Positions 17,129-25,533 are shown, numbered from the stretch's first letter. The stretch: DNA of 38,301 nucleotides from Microcoleus sp. LEGE 07076 (GCF_015207455.1 NZ_JADEWV010000046.1:1-38301); one strand, 5' to 3'. Notes: generated from the sequence alone by a model not told the origin. Program-made: numbers and translations.

Positions 17129-18211
17129 ATGACCGAGAAACAAAACAGAACTTTACCGGCGCAGCCAGCCCTCTGCCGGATTTTAGATGCAAATCTCGAT
17201 CGGTCGCGCGAAGGGTTGAGAATTATTGAAGAATGGTGCAGGTTTGGTCTCAACAGCGCCGATTTAGCTGGCGAGTGCAAGCAACTGCGCCAGGAATTGG
17301 CAGCTTGGCACACCGCAGAGCTTCGCAGCGCTAGGGATACGCCGGCCGACGAGGGTACGCAGTTGACTCACCCGCAGGAAGAGCAGCGTTCGAGCATCCA
17401 GCAGCTACTGGAGGCGAATTTCTGTCGGGTGGAAGAAGCTCTGCGGGTACTAGAAGAGTACGGCAAAATTTACGATCGAAATATGGGGGCGGCTTTTAAG
17501 CAGATGCGCTATCGGGTTTATACTCTCGAAAGCAATTTGCTGGCTTACCGGCGCTACCAACAGTTACTCAAATCGCAGCTATACCTGGTAACTTCCCCCA
17601 GAGACAATTTGTTACAAGTCGTGGAAGCTGCTTTGCAAGGCGGACTGACTTTGGTGCAGTACCGCGACAAAACCTCGGACGACGGGGTAAAGCTGGCGAA
17701 TGTGCGGCAGATGAGCGAACTTTGTCACCGCTACGATGCTTTGCTGATTGTTAACGATCGCGTGGATTTGGCGATCGCAGCGGATGCCGACGGGGTACAC
17801 TTAGGACAGCAAGATTTGCCTGTAGCCGAAGCGCGCAAGTTGCTCGGCCCGGGACGCATCATCGGTCGATCGACTACAAATGGCGATGAAATGCAGCGAG
17901 CTATTGAAGAGGGAGCAGATTATATTGGAGTTGGGCCAGTTTACTCCACTCCTACTAAACCTGATAAACAGGCTGCGGGTTTGGACTATGTGCGGTATGC
18001 TGCTGATAAGTCGTCTGTTCCTTGGTTTGCGATCGGCGGAATTGATATCAACAACCTTGATGAAGTGTTGAGTGCCGGAGCTCAAAGGGTTGCCGCAGTG
18101 CGATCGATTATGGATGCAGAACAGCCTACTTTAGTCACGCAGTTTTTCATCTCGCAGTTGATTCGGATGCAGAATCTGAAAGCTCAGAAACTTATGCAAA
18201 TAAAAAGCTAG
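17129..18211 (+). CDS. thiE: Thiamine-phosphate synthase with N-terminal ThiD2-like domain
   Basis: A 360-residue two-domain protein. About residues 12-140 match the ThiD2-type domain (RILDANLDRSREGLRIIEEW ... CRVEEALRVLEEYGK), described as a hydroxymethylpyrimidine-phosphate kinase. About 150-345 is a ThiE TIM barrel joining HMP-pyrophosphate to thiazole phosphate; it shows LVQYRDK, LLIVNDRVDLA, ADGVHLGQQDLP, IIGRSTT, ADYIGVGPVYSTPTK and FAIGGI. The fusion is the normal cyanobacterial form and would channel HMP-PP between active sites. The ATG has AGGG about nine bases upstream. thiS follows on the same strand, so the two are functionally linked and perhaps co-transcribed, although the gap is 214 bp. 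I saw no TPP riboswitch upstream. Confidence 0.94.
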   Translation: MTEKQNRTLPAQPALCRILDANLDRSREGLRIIEEWCRFGLNSADLAGECKQLRQELAAWHTAELRSARDTPADEGTQLTHPQEEQRSSIQQLLEANFCRVEEALRVLEEYGKIYDRNMGAAFKQMRYRVYTLESNLLAYRRYQQLLKSQLYLVTSPRDNLLQVVEAALQGGLTLVQYRDKTSDDGVKLANVRQMSELCHRYDALLIVNDRVDLAIAADADGVHLGQQDLPVAEARKLLGPGRIIGRSTTNGDEMQRAIEEGADYIGVGPVYSTPTKPDKQAAGLDYVRYAADKSSVPWFAIGGIDINNLDEVLSAGAQRVAAVRSIMDAEQPTLVTQFFISQLIRMQNLKAQKLMQIKS

Positions 18212-18260
18212 TTTTAAGCCGATCGAGCAACATCGAATTAACGGCGAAAGCGCTAAGCTG

Positions 18261-18360
18261 TAGGTTGGGTTGTAGCGATACCGAAAAAACCCAACACCTG
18301 AATCTGAAATGAATAGTTGGGCGAAGTGAAACCGAGGGTTAGCGACCTCAACCCAACCTA
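18261..18360. repeat. 100-bp element with 11-bp terminal inverted repeats
   Basis: TAGGTTGGGTT (18261-18271) and AACCCAACCTA (18350-18360) are exact inverted ends of a 100-bp segment between thiE and thiS. The interior also has CCCAAC and GTTGGG words that can pair. This is a MITE-like or REP-like intergenic repeat. Confidence 0.75.
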
Positions 18361-18425
18361 TATATTTGGGATTTCATTCTTATTAACAGCCGCTATAATA
18401 ACTAATAACTCATAACTCATAACAA

Positions 18426-18638
18426 ATGACAGAGCGAATTGCGCTGCAAGTCAACGGAGAAAAACGCAATTGTGCGATCGGCACACCCTTACCAAAATTA
18501 CTAGAACAACTAGGATTAAACCCGCGCTTAGTAGCTGTCGAGTACAACGGCGAAATCCTGCACAAACAATTTTGGGAAACCACAAAGATACAAGAGGGCG
18601 ACATCTTAGAAGTAGTCACAATTGTCGGAGGAGGTTAG
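18426..18638 (+). CDS. thiS: Sulfur carrier protein ThiS
   Basis: A 70-residue ubiquitin-fold protein ending in VGGG, the C-terminal di-glycine that ThiF adenylates and then converts to a thiocarboxylate to donate sulfur for the thiamine thiazole ring. The middle shows VAVEYNGEIL and the EGDILEVVTIVGGG end typical of ThiS. The ATG start gives the usual family length; no clear Shine-Dalgarno sequence is seen, only heptamer-like AACTCATAACTCATAAC just upstream. It lies downstream of thiE. thiG and thiF are not in the window. Confidence 0.95.
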   Translation: MTERIALQVNGEKRNCAIGTPLPKLLEQLGLNPRLVAVEYNGEILHKQFWETTKIQEGDILEVVTIVGGG

Positions 18639-18898
18639 CCACAAAGCCAGCGAATCATACAAAATCCCTCGGTATCCAAATTATTCATCTCTCTCTTCTC
18701 TTCCTCTGTGCTCTCTGCGGTCTCTGCGGTTAAATCAATCCGAATTTCTCACAAAACTTGTCTACCAAACCTTAGATACCCGACTTCTTAAAAAAGTCGG
18801 GTATCTGAGTATATTGAGATAGAGAATCAGGAGGCACAGCCTCTAGATATGCGTTTCCAGGCATAGCCTAGGAACGAGGAAACCGCAAAATATCAAAA
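18639..18898. repeat. Spacer with CTCTGCGG repeat, hairpin terminator and GGCAGAGCC-type palindromes
   Basis: A CT-rich segment (18690-18734) copies the one upstream of hisIE. It is followed by a perfect 13-bp hairpin (18774-18786 with 18794-18806; arms AGATACCCGACTT and its complement), which could terminate thiS or rpmA. GAGGCACAGCCTC and CCAGGCATAGCCTAGG palindromes (about 18831-18870) resemble those near 5818-5860. Confidence 0.7.
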
Positions 18899-19186
18899 TT
18901 AAACTGCTACAGCTTCAGCCACAGGTGCTGCAACCACAGGATAAATGCTGACTTTCTTGCGAGTTTTGCCCTTTCTTTCAAAAGTCACCACGCCATCAAC
19001 CAAAGCAAACAAAGTGTCATCTCTGCCGATACCAACATTGTTACCGGGGTGAACTTTCGTGCCGCGTTGACGAATCAAAATGTTGCCAGCTTTGACAACT
19101 TGACCGCCGTATTTTTTGACACCCAGACGCTGGGAATTAGAATCGCGTCCGTTACGTGTACTGCCTGTACCTTTCTTGTGGGCCAT
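18899..19186 (-). CDS. rpmA: 50S ribosomal protein L27
   Basis: L27 sits near the peptidyl-transferase centre of the large subunit. The 95-residue product begins [20 protein letters not shown] and has [16 protein letters not shown]-like (ILIRQRGTK), [17 protein letters not shown] and [15 protein letters not shown], all standard for the family. The tail is Ala/Val/Pro-rich, slightly longer than in enteric bacteria. It lies 27 bp downstream of rplU and is almost certainly in one operon with it. Confidence 0.98.
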   Translation of the reverse strand: MAHKKGTGSTRNGRDSNSQRLGVKKYGGQVVKAGNILIRQRGTKVHPGNNVGIGRDDTLFALVDGVVTFERKGKTRKKVSIYPVVAAPVAEAVAV

Positions 19187-19213
19187 AATGTCCTCAACTT
19201 TATTTACTATTGT

Positions 19214-19606
19214 TTATTCTGAATCACTTTCGCCAGTTTGGGGAGTTTCCACAACTGCTTGAGTCAAATCTCTCTTGGCCAAAACAACACCGTTGACGCT
19301 GATAGAGTCAATCATAAAGCGAGTTGTTTCTTGACGGTGCCCTTTTTTCTTCCGAGTTTTCTTTTTCGGCTTCATCTTGTAGACGAGGACTTTGCGGCCC
19401 CGGAAATGCCGCAGCACAGTTCCTTCTACAGTGGCATTTTCTACTAGAGGTTGGCCGATGTGAACATCGTCTTCGTGCTGGATCAGAAATACTTTGTCGA
19501 TCGTAACTTTGGATTCAGCTTCCACGTGAAGCAGTTCGATGTCGTAGAAGCGGCCTGGTTCTACCCGAAATTGTTTGCCGCCTGTTTCAATGATTGCGTA
19601 AGTCAT
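19214..19606 (-). CDS. rplU: 50S ribosomal protein L21
   Basis: L21 binds 23S rRNA in the large subunit. The 130-residue product starts MTYAIIETGGKQFRVEPG and shows VLIQHE-type strands and the basic loop KMKPKKKTRKKKGHRQ that contacts rRNA. The C-terminal extension (about residues 110-130, acidic end TGESDSE) is longer than in E. coli, as in other cyanobacteria. First gene of the rplU-rpmA operon; its promoter should lie in 19607-19760, where I find no confident boxes. Confidence 0.97.
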   Translation of the reverse strand: MTYAIIETGGKQFRVEPGRFYDIELLHVEAESKVTIDKVFLIQHEDDVHIGQPLVENATVEGTVLRHFRGRKVLVYKMKPKKKTRKKKGHRQETTRFMIDSISVNGVVLAKRDLTQAVVETPQTGESDSE

Positions 19607-20032
19607 GGGATGGTTGTTGAGATTGCCGTACAGGTAGCTGATCAGTCATTACTCATTGGTCGTTAGTCATTAGTTATGAACTTTTGGCTGTGGACTTTTG
19701 ACAGTAGACTGTTTTGCAGCTTTTGGAATGTCTTAACCTGATCCGAGCCGGATTTAGACAGACAATCTACTACTATTGCTTATTTTTGTATGTTTGTCAA
19801 GGTCGATCGGGCTTAGTTCGTAGTTCGTAAGTTGGGCCCTAGGGAAGCGAACACTGCGTTTCACCCTAGCCATAGTCTTACCAGTCCGATCGTTTTTATG
19901 AACAGGCTTTCGGACTTGTTCTGTCAAAGAGTCGATTTGATTGTGGGGTGGGATCTATAGCATCCCCGTGAAAGGCTTACGGACATAGGTCGATCGCACT
20001 TAATTATATCCAAAAGGGCGATCGACCTTAAT
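19607..20032. other. Spacer upstream of rplU
   Basis: About 425 bp. It holds heptamer-like ACTCATTGGTCGTTAGTCATTA (about 19645-19670), a CTAGGGAAGCG / CCCTAG hairpin near 19838-19868, and an 11-bp inverted repeat AGGTCGATCGC (19987-19997) with GCGATCGACCT (20018-20028) just past the end of the small gene at 20033. No gene is evident. Confidence 0.55.
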
Positions 20033-20248
20033 TCAAACAGTTACAGAACACCTACTACTTCGCAACAATTCCAAAGCCTGATGTCTTACCCGACCCTCCA
20101 TCACCTCTGTTTGCAAAGTAATAAAAGCCTCAAAATCTTCTAAACCGTACTTAGTCATCTGCAACTGCTGTCGCAACAGTTCTTCTGCCTCAACCGTTAA
20201 ATAACCTGTTGCCAAAGCTTTTCGGACAATTGTACTGATTAAACTCAT
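20033..20248 (-). CDS. Small soluble protein of unknown function
   Basis: A 71-residue protein (MSLISTIVRKALATGYLTVE...) that reads as one or two amphipathic helices followed by a Glu/Arg-rich helix and a short tail. It looks like a small protein family I associate with cyanobacteria, in which the opening SLISTIVRKALATGYLT is the best-conserved part, but I cannot name a function. There is no signal peptide or membrane segment. The ATG has GGGGTG about nine bases upstream. Both flanking spacers contain repeats. Confidence 0.65.
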   Translation of the reverse strand: MSLISTIVRKALATGYLTVEAEELLRQQLQMTKYGLEDFEAFITLQTEVMEGRVRHQALELLRSSRCSVTV

Positions 20249-20443
20249 AGTAAATTCACCCCGAACACGCGCACGTTAACAGTGGACTCCGATCGCTAGA
20301 CTAACTCAGCTTTTAGTTTTTTTCCTCCTTAACTCTTCAAATACGCTAAATCTACCTTAAGGTATATTTCAACCTAGGGATTTGGCGCACTTTAAATTGT
20401 ATCAATATTATATTCACAAAAAAATGCGATTAAATTGATATAT

Positions 20444-20953
20444 TTAGTTTGTGTCAGACAACACCCGCCATTCTCTAACAGAAAAAGGAGGAACCAACAA
20501 TGTAGTTTCTTGTTGACCTTTCACGGGCAAATTCAACCGCAAAGGTTGATTGCTTTCCAATTGTGTAATTATTGATTTAAAATCGTATTCTCCGACATTA
20601 ATTGGCAAATCCGACTTGCTCCAAATATCGTTAGCCTTACCAATGTCCCGATCGCCAGCAGCAACTTTCAACGGAACCGGGTGCTGCAATTCTGTTCCGG
20701 GAAATCCTACCAATCTCAGGTTGAAAGAGTTTACCATTCCCGACTTTACTCGCTTGTACAAAACCACTTGCCATGCTTTGTCATCTGTGTCGCGCAGGCT
20801 TTGTACAGAGCGATACATCACTCTGTCTGCTGTTTCTGGATACTTGTGAATCGAAGCCAAAGCCGGCGCGCTGAAAGTTAAGGTTAGATACAAACACAAG
20901 CTAATGATTGTTAAAGCCTTGAAAAAGAAAGGTTTTTTACTGAGATTGTTCAT
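20444..20953 (-). CDS. DUF3122-family exported protein
   Basis: A 169-residue protein with a clear signal peptide (about 1-33; FFFKALTIISLCLYLTLTFS then APALA). The mature part (SIHKYPE ... YRSVQSLRDTDDKAWQVVLY) and its C-terminal LLVPPFSVREWRVL match the cyanobacterial DUF3122 family. Function is unknown; a periplasmic or lumenal location is likely. I start at the ATG at 20953 because it begins just before the signal peptide; a TTG at 20983 would add ten residues. It is monocistronic, with AT-rich spacers on both sides. Confidence 0.85.
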   Translation of the reverse strand: MNNLSKKPFFFKALTIISLCLYLTLTFSAPALASIHKYPETADRVMYRSVQSLRDTDDKAWQVVLYKRVKSGMVNSFNLRLVGFPGTELQHPVPLKVAAGDRDIGKANDIWSKSDLPINVGEYDFKSIITQLESNQPLRLNLPVKGQQETTLLVPPFSVREWRVLSDTN

Positions 20954-21062
20954 AGGATGACCAAAATATCGCTTGTTACCCAAAAGTTTAATAGATAAAA
21001 AGTAGGCCGCGTCGCACGCACCCTACTACTCATTTTAAACCTAGATGAATCGAACTGCCTGC

Positions 21063-22004
21063 TTAGGCGGGGGGAAGAGCATAAAAAGCAACCCCCTCAT
21101 CCCGGAAATCTGACCTCGCCTGTACCAACCGCCGCTGCTCTGCGCTTGCGGTGAAAAAGTGCGTAATATTTTGCTGATTTTCCCGTTCCCTCGCCAGGTT
21201 GGTAAAACGATAGACGGGTATTGCACCCGGAACAGCCGTGCTATATGAATTAAAAACCTCCCCTTGATCGCGGAACTGGGGTAAGGTGCGAACAAACTGT
21301 ATCTCACCAGGTTTATTCGTAAAGAAATAGGTTCCTGATGCCGTATTGAAGAAGCGTTGAACCTTTGCGTTACCGTCGCCTGGAGCGGTAAATTCATCGC
21401 CTTCACTCTGGAAACGAGAAGGGTTGGTTAGTCGGTCACTTTTCTCTATTCGATCTGTAGTATAAAAATGCCCTCCTGCCGTCTTGTCAAAGAAACGCGC
21501 GACGGGAACACCACTACTGCCTCCTGCATTAAAATTCGCACCTGTTATAGGGTCTTTCAAGGCGACACTGCCACTGGGAGTTGAAACCTGTAATGTGAAA
21601 GGCTGAGGAAGTTGTGTTAACGTATCCAAGCTAGTCACGCGGACTACATAGTCCACACCAGGCAGACTTGTAAGCGTGGGACCAGCACCATTGGAGTATT
21701 GGACACCAGAACTCGGTATTTTTGAGTTGACGCCGATGCCGCCATCATCAACCTGAGCAAGAAGAAGAGCCCCATCAGCGACATTCGCACCCCTGCTGCC
21801 TTTGGGTACCTGAAAGACTTGCACGTAAGGATCGAAGCTAGTGCTCAGATCTTTAAAGACATCAATTGATATAGGCTGATTAACTAACTCTACCTCTAAG
21901 AGGTAATCTTTAGCGCGAGTTCTTGCAGAACCATCGTTAGGCCTAGGAGTCGGGATATCCTTGTCAGTTGTAGTTAACTGATTTGTGACTTGAACTGATG
22001 CCAT
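21063..22004 (-). CDS. PPC-like domain plus three DUF5648-type repeats
   Basis: A 313-residue protein. The first part (about residues 30-145) resembles a bacterial pre-peptidase (PPC) beta-sandwich: FDPYVQVFQVPKG, AQVDDGGIGVNSKI and DYVVRVTSL. The rest (about 168-313) is three copies of a DUF5648-type unit (VARFFDKTAGGHFYTTDR, VQRFFNTASGTYFFTNKP, VYRFTNL ... THFFTASAEQR). Such units occur in secreted lectin-like or surface proteins. It has no signal peptide, so export would need another route. The ATG has AAGAGGA about nine bases upstream. It is divergent from the AraC regulator across about 310 bp, which suggests, but does not show, regulation by it. Confidence 0.82.
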   Translation of the reverse strand: MASVQVTNQLTTTDKDIPTPRPNDGSARTRAKDYLLEVELVNQPISIDVFKDLSTSFDPYVQVFQVPKGSRGANVADGALLLAQVDDGGIGVNSKIPSSGVQYSNGAGPTLTSLPGVDYVVRVTSLDTLTQLPQPFTLQVSTPSGSVALKDPITGANFNAGGSSGVPVARFFDKTAGGHFYTTDRIEKSDRLTNPSRFQSEGDEFTAPGDGNAKVQRFFNTASGTYFFTNKPGEIQFVRTLPQFRDQGEVFNSYSTAVPGAIPVYRFTNLARERENQQNITHFFTASAEQRRLVQARSDFRDEGVAFYALPPA

Positions 22005-22316
22005 TTAAGCTGTCCTCTTAACTTTTCTGATAGCAGTTGTTATAAAATCCTGCTCTCTACATTTATAAAATACTCAATAACGATAAGCCACCTAACAGCT
22101 ATTAGTATTTTTATTAGGTATTTTTCTGAGAATTACTCAATTTGGCATATTATACAGAAAGTTTCCGTACAACTCGTAGTTATATAGCGGTTCTCAAGCG
22201 TTGTGAGGTATGCCCGGTTTGGCCAGTGGCAACTCATATGAGAGCTCGAAATGCTATAACGATGAGGTCGCTATTGAAAAAATTTTTATCCATAGGTATT
22301 GGAAGGATAGGAAAAA
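22005..22316. promoter_or_regulatory. Divergent promoter region, DUF5648 gene and AraC gene
   Basis: About 310 bp of AT-rich DNA between divergent genes, where both promoters must lie. No confident -35/-10 pair or operator could be picked. An open frame at 22142-22345 runs into the AraC gene and has no protein-like features. Confidence 0.4.
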
Positions 22317-23222
22317 ATGCTAACAGAAAAACCTTTAGCTATTGATTATTCTCAACAAGATGCAACTTCAAAGTTTGTTCCGCGCCCGCTCATTCACTCC
22401 AGTCGTGACGCGGGATGGAAAAATATTCATCTAGCACACTATCAACTGCCTGCAATGGAAATTCCTGAAATATCTGGTTTGCAACATATAATTTGTCTTC
22501 AATTTTTGAAGCAGTCAACCGAAGTGGAATTAGTCTTTGATGGTAAGCGTCACCTAGTGCAGCATGACCAGAATGAAACGGGTTGCATTGAAATACTTCC
22601 TGCTTACGCACCTATTAAGGCTAGGTGGAGTCATGAATCTGAGTTCACTCACTGCTACCTTGAGCCTACATTTCTTAATCATGTCGCCTATGAGTCAGTA
22701 AACCCAGATCGAGTTGAAATTAATCTGACGATTAAAAAACCCGATCCGTTAGTTTGGCAAATTATCTTAGCACTGACAGCAGTATTGGAAAACGATTCAA
22801 ATAATAGTTGCTTTTATGCGGATTCAATGGCGACGGCTTTAGCGGCTCACTGCTTAACATATTACTCAACCTGTAAGCATACTCTGATGGAATATGAAGA
22901 CGGCTTGTCAAAATACAAACTGAATCAAGCTATTGAATACATCAACGATCATCTTAGTGAAAATGTGTCGTTAGCAGAAATTTCAGCCGAATTAGTTATG
23001 AGTCAATACTATTTTTGTCGATTGTTTAAGCAATCAACGGGAATGACTCCTCATGCCTACTTGATTCAGCAACGAGTAGAGCGATCGAAGCAACTACTGA
23101 AGCAGACAGAATGGACAATAAACAATATTGCGATCGAGTGTGGCTTTGCCAATCCCAGTCATTTTGCAAAGTGCTTTCGCCGATACACAGGCATTTCACC
23201 TAAACAGTTTCGCATGATTTAG
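22317..23222 (+). CDS. AraC-family transcriptional regulator
   Basis: A 301-residue regulator. The C-terminal domain (about residues 200-300) has the two helix-turn-helix units of the family: SLAEISAELVMSQYYFCRLF with FKQSTGMTPHAYLIQQRVER, then TINNIAIECGFANPSHFAKC and FRRYTGISPKQFR. The N-terminal ~190 residues form a small-molecule/cupin-like sensing domain of unknown ligand. The ATG is preceded by GGAAGGATAGG. It is divergent from the DUF5648 protein and upstream of the STAND ATPase, so either could be a target. Confidence 0.93.
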   Translation: MLTEKPLAIDYSQQDATSKFVPRPLIHSSRDAGWKNIHLAHYQLPAMEIPEISGLQHIICLQFLKQSTEVELVFDGKRHLVQHDQNETGCIEILPAYAPIKARWSHESEFTHCYLEPTFLNHVAYESVNPDRVEINLTIKKPDPLVWQIILALTAVLENDSNNSCFYADSMATALAAHCLTYYSTCKHTLMEYEDGLSKYKLNQAIEYINDHLSENVSLAEISAELVMSQYYFCRLFKQSTGMTPHAYLIQQRVERSKQLLKQTEWTINNIAIECGFANPSHFAKCFRRYTGISPKQFRMI

Positions 23223-23595
23223 CAAGATTATGTTCAAATCGCAAGGAAGTGTTCGACTTGGACTGACAAAACAGATTAAAATCGCTTACGTAGGAACTCG
23301 GATGCAGCTCGTTTGCTTAATCATTTGCCTGGGATAATCATTTAGATTCTACTTGCTTACTTAGCAGTTAGACACTTAGGTAATTTGTTTGGGAACAAAT
23401 GGGATAAGACTTACGCATTCCAACGGTATAGCAAGGCTAAAGGATTGCTTCGCTTCAGTCGCAATGACAGAATTACGTTGTCTATGCGTAAGTTCTGTGG
23501 GAGTTAAAGGATAAGGTGCGATCGCTAAGTAATAGCATTTCTCCAAAATCATTCAAGAATCGAGTTGACGGGGTGTTTATTTATTATGAATATAT
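23223..23595. other. Spacer with a small MITE-like inverted repeat
   Basis: About 370 bp without a gene. ACTTACGCAT (23409-23418) and ATGCGTAAGT (23484-23493) are inverted ends of an 85-bp element whose interior holds GGATTGCTTCGCTTCAGTCG, a common cyanobacterial dispersed-repeat sequence. It looks like a decayed transposon end or MITE. Confidence 0.6.
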
Positions 23596-25140
23596 ATGAC
23601 ACAGCGAAATAAACCTTTACAAATAACAGCACAGAAGTTTATAGAAGCTGAGGCTTGCTGGAATCTCGAACAGTTATATGCAGACTTGACAGCGGCCAAG
23701 CAAGAATATGCTACGAGTAGAAAGCAGCGACTCACCCCTTTAGAAAAAACGTACCTGCGAGGATTGCTTTGCAATTATAGTCCATTGGAAATTGCCGCCG
23801 CACTCCATCGTAAATGCACGGGTATTAGAGTAGATTTATCAAGAGGGCTGTATCGCTACATAGAAGTTTTGACGCTGCAACAACCCAAAGACTGGAAAGA
23901 AATCCCAAGTATGCTAGAAATCTATGGTTATAAACAAAAGAGTAGCACAGAAACATTGCATTTTACATTGATAAATTCTGCCCAAACTCCCCAATCTGCC
24001 ATCGAAAATCGAACTGAATGGGGGCTGGCGGTAGATACGTCTATTTTCTACGGGCGTACAACAGAACTTGCTAACTTAAGGCAATGGATTTTACAGGAAA
24101 ACTCTCGCTTAGTTGCTATATTGGGTATGGGTGGCATTGGCAAAACTGCTTTAGCATCTAAGCTAAGAAATATGATTAAAGACCAGTTTGAGTGCTTGAT
24201 TTGGATCGACCTCAGTCATGCACCTCTATTGGCAGATACTCTGGTAAATTTAATCGAATGTTTATCCGATCGACCGCTAGGTGATTTAGAGAAATTGCGG
24301 TTAGTTAGTCACTATAAAAAAAACTTTTTTCAAGCTGCGCTCGCTCTCAGAGAACAAGCGCAGCTTGAATTTTCCCTGGACAGTCTAATTGCTTCGACAA
24401 ATGCAATAGAGCCGACAATCATCGCTGAGGCTATCCACCGCCTGATTCACTGTTTGCAAAAGCATCGATGTTTGATAATTTTAGATGGGTGGGAAGCTGT
24501 TTTCTGCACTGGGCAGTTAACAGGAAACTATCGAAAAGGGTATGAAGTATATGGGGAACTTCTGAAACAAGTAGGAGAGTTGCAGCATCAAAGTTGCTTA
24601 GTGTTGACTAGTTGTGAAAAACCTAAAGAAATTGCAGCGTTGGAAAGTCAAAATCAATCTGTACGGTCATTAAAATTGGGTAGTCTGGGACAAGCGGCAG
24701 TGGAAATATTTAAAAATAAGGGTTTGTCTGAAGAAGGTGAATACTCAAAATTGATAGAGGCTTACAGTGGCAATCCTTTAGCGTTAAAAATAGTAACAAC
24801 AACTATTAATGATATGTTTGGCGGAAGCATTGCTAACTTTTTAAGAAATGGGCAGTTGCTGGGAGATTATAGCGATACGTTATCTCGGCAGTTTCATCGC
24901 TTATCAGCATTAGAAATTCAGCTATTATACATCATGGCGAAAGAAGTCAAGCCGGTTGGGTGTGAAAATTTGTACTCAAATATTCAGCAAGATCGGGATT
25001 CAGAATTTCTGAAGGCGCTGGAATCGCTTTTAAGGCGATCGCTAATTGAAACAGTCCCAGCAGAAACTGAAACTCTGTTCGCGCTTCAACCTGCGATCGA
25101 GAAATATCTGATGTCTGTGGCAAGATTGCCTAAGTTATAA
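23596..25140 (+). CDS. NB-ARC (STAND) ATPase with N-terminal vMAP-type helical domain, no sensor repeats
   Basis: A 514-residue protein. About residues 10-95 resemble the N-terminal HTH-like domain found before NB-ARC in many cyanobacterial STAND proteins (PLEKTYLRGLLCNYSPLEIA). Next is the NB-ARC ATPase: Walker A GMGGIGKTALA (from residue 177), Walker B CLIILDGWEAVF (about 291-302) and the GNPLALK (GxP) motif near 395. A winged-helix part follows (LSALEIQLLYIMA ... LLRRSLIE). Family members usually continue into WD40 or TPR sensor repeats; here the chain stops. A 13-bp DNA palindrome lies inside the gene at about residues 245-258. A signalling or defence role is inferred from the family only. 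Confidence 0.85.
   Translation: MTQRNKPLQITAQKFIEAEACWNLEQLYADLTAAKQEYATSRKQRLTPLEKTYLRGLLCNYSPLEIAAALHRKCTGIRVDLSRGLYRYIEVLTLQQPKDWKEIPSMLEIYGYKQKSSTETLHFTLINSAQTPQSAIENRTEWGLAVDTSIFYGRTTELANLRQWILQENSRLVAILGMGGIGKTALASKLRNMIKDQFECLIWIDLSHAPLLADTLVNLIECLSDRPLGDLEKLRLVSHYKKNFFQAALALREQAQLEFSLDSLIASTNAIEPTIIAEAIHRLIHCLQKHRCLIILDGWEAVFCTGQLTGNYRKGYEVYGELLKQVGELQHQSCLVLTSCEKPKEIAALESQNQSVRSLKLGSLGQAAVEIFKNKGLSEEGEYSKLIEAYSGNPLALKIVTTTINDMFGGSIANFLRNGQLLGDYSDTLSRQFHRLSALEIQLLYIMAKEVKPVGCENLYSNIQQDRDSEFLKALESLLRRSLIETVPAETETLFALQPAIEKYLMSVARLPKL
24329..24369. repeat. Perfect 13-bp palindrome inside the STAND gene
   Basis: TTCAAGCTGCGCT (24329-24341) and AGCGCAGCTTGAA (24357-24369) form a perfect inverted repeat within the coding sequence, in frame and translated as AALALREQAQLEFSL-like residues. 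Such an arrangement suggests an in-frame repeat insertion. Confidence 0.7.
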
Positions 25141-25155
25141 ATAATAACCGAGGTT

Positions 25156-25533
25156 CTATTTCCAATCGGTTTCGGCTTGGGATAGCACGTAGGCGGAAAC
25201 ATCGATAATTTGTTGTTCCGACAAACGATTTTTGTAAGCGGGCATAATACCTTTGCCGTTGGTTACTAAGTTGGAAATATTGGCGATGGAATCCATACCG
25301 TATTTTTTCAAGGCTTTTTGTTTCAAGTTTTTGCCGCGCCTGATAATGTTGCCGCCGTTGATGTGACAGCCGGCACAGTTGGCGCTGAAGACTTCGGCGG
25401 CGGTTGCAGTTTCGGGAGTTGTCGCTGTATCTGCGATCGCGATTTGGGAATTAGTAGCGATTCCTACAAATGCCAGTGTCAGTATCAATACAAAGGTGGC
25501 GAAGCTTTTTTTAAAATTATTTAGGAAAACCAT
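25156..25533 (-). CDS. petJ: Cytochrome c6 (soluble c-type cytochrome)
   Basis: Cytochrome c6 carries electrons in the thylakoid lumen from cytochrome b6f to photosystem I, or to the terminal oxidase. The 125-residue precursor has a signal peptide (about 1-35, ending QIAIAD). Heme attachment is at C53-A-G-C56-H57, and the likely axial methionine is M97 in GIMPAYKNRLSEQQI. Length and layout fit c6 rather than cM. The segment GGNIIRRGKNLKQKALKKYG and the start have no unusual features. It lies 74 bp downstream of glpK on the same strand, but a functional link is not expected. Confidence 0.9.
   Translation of the reverse strand: MVFLNNFKKSFATFVLILTLAFVGIATNSQIAIADTATTPETATAAEVFSANCAGCHINGGNIIRRGKNLKQKALKKYGMDSIANISNLVTNGKGIMPAYKNRLSEQQIIDVSAYVLSQAETDWK

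Noticed and set aside
17801..18085. Antisense open frame inside thiE
   Set aside because: Shadow of thiE; no independent evidence.
22142..22345. 67-codon open frame before the AraC gene
   Set aside because: Runs into the AraC start and has no recognisable features.
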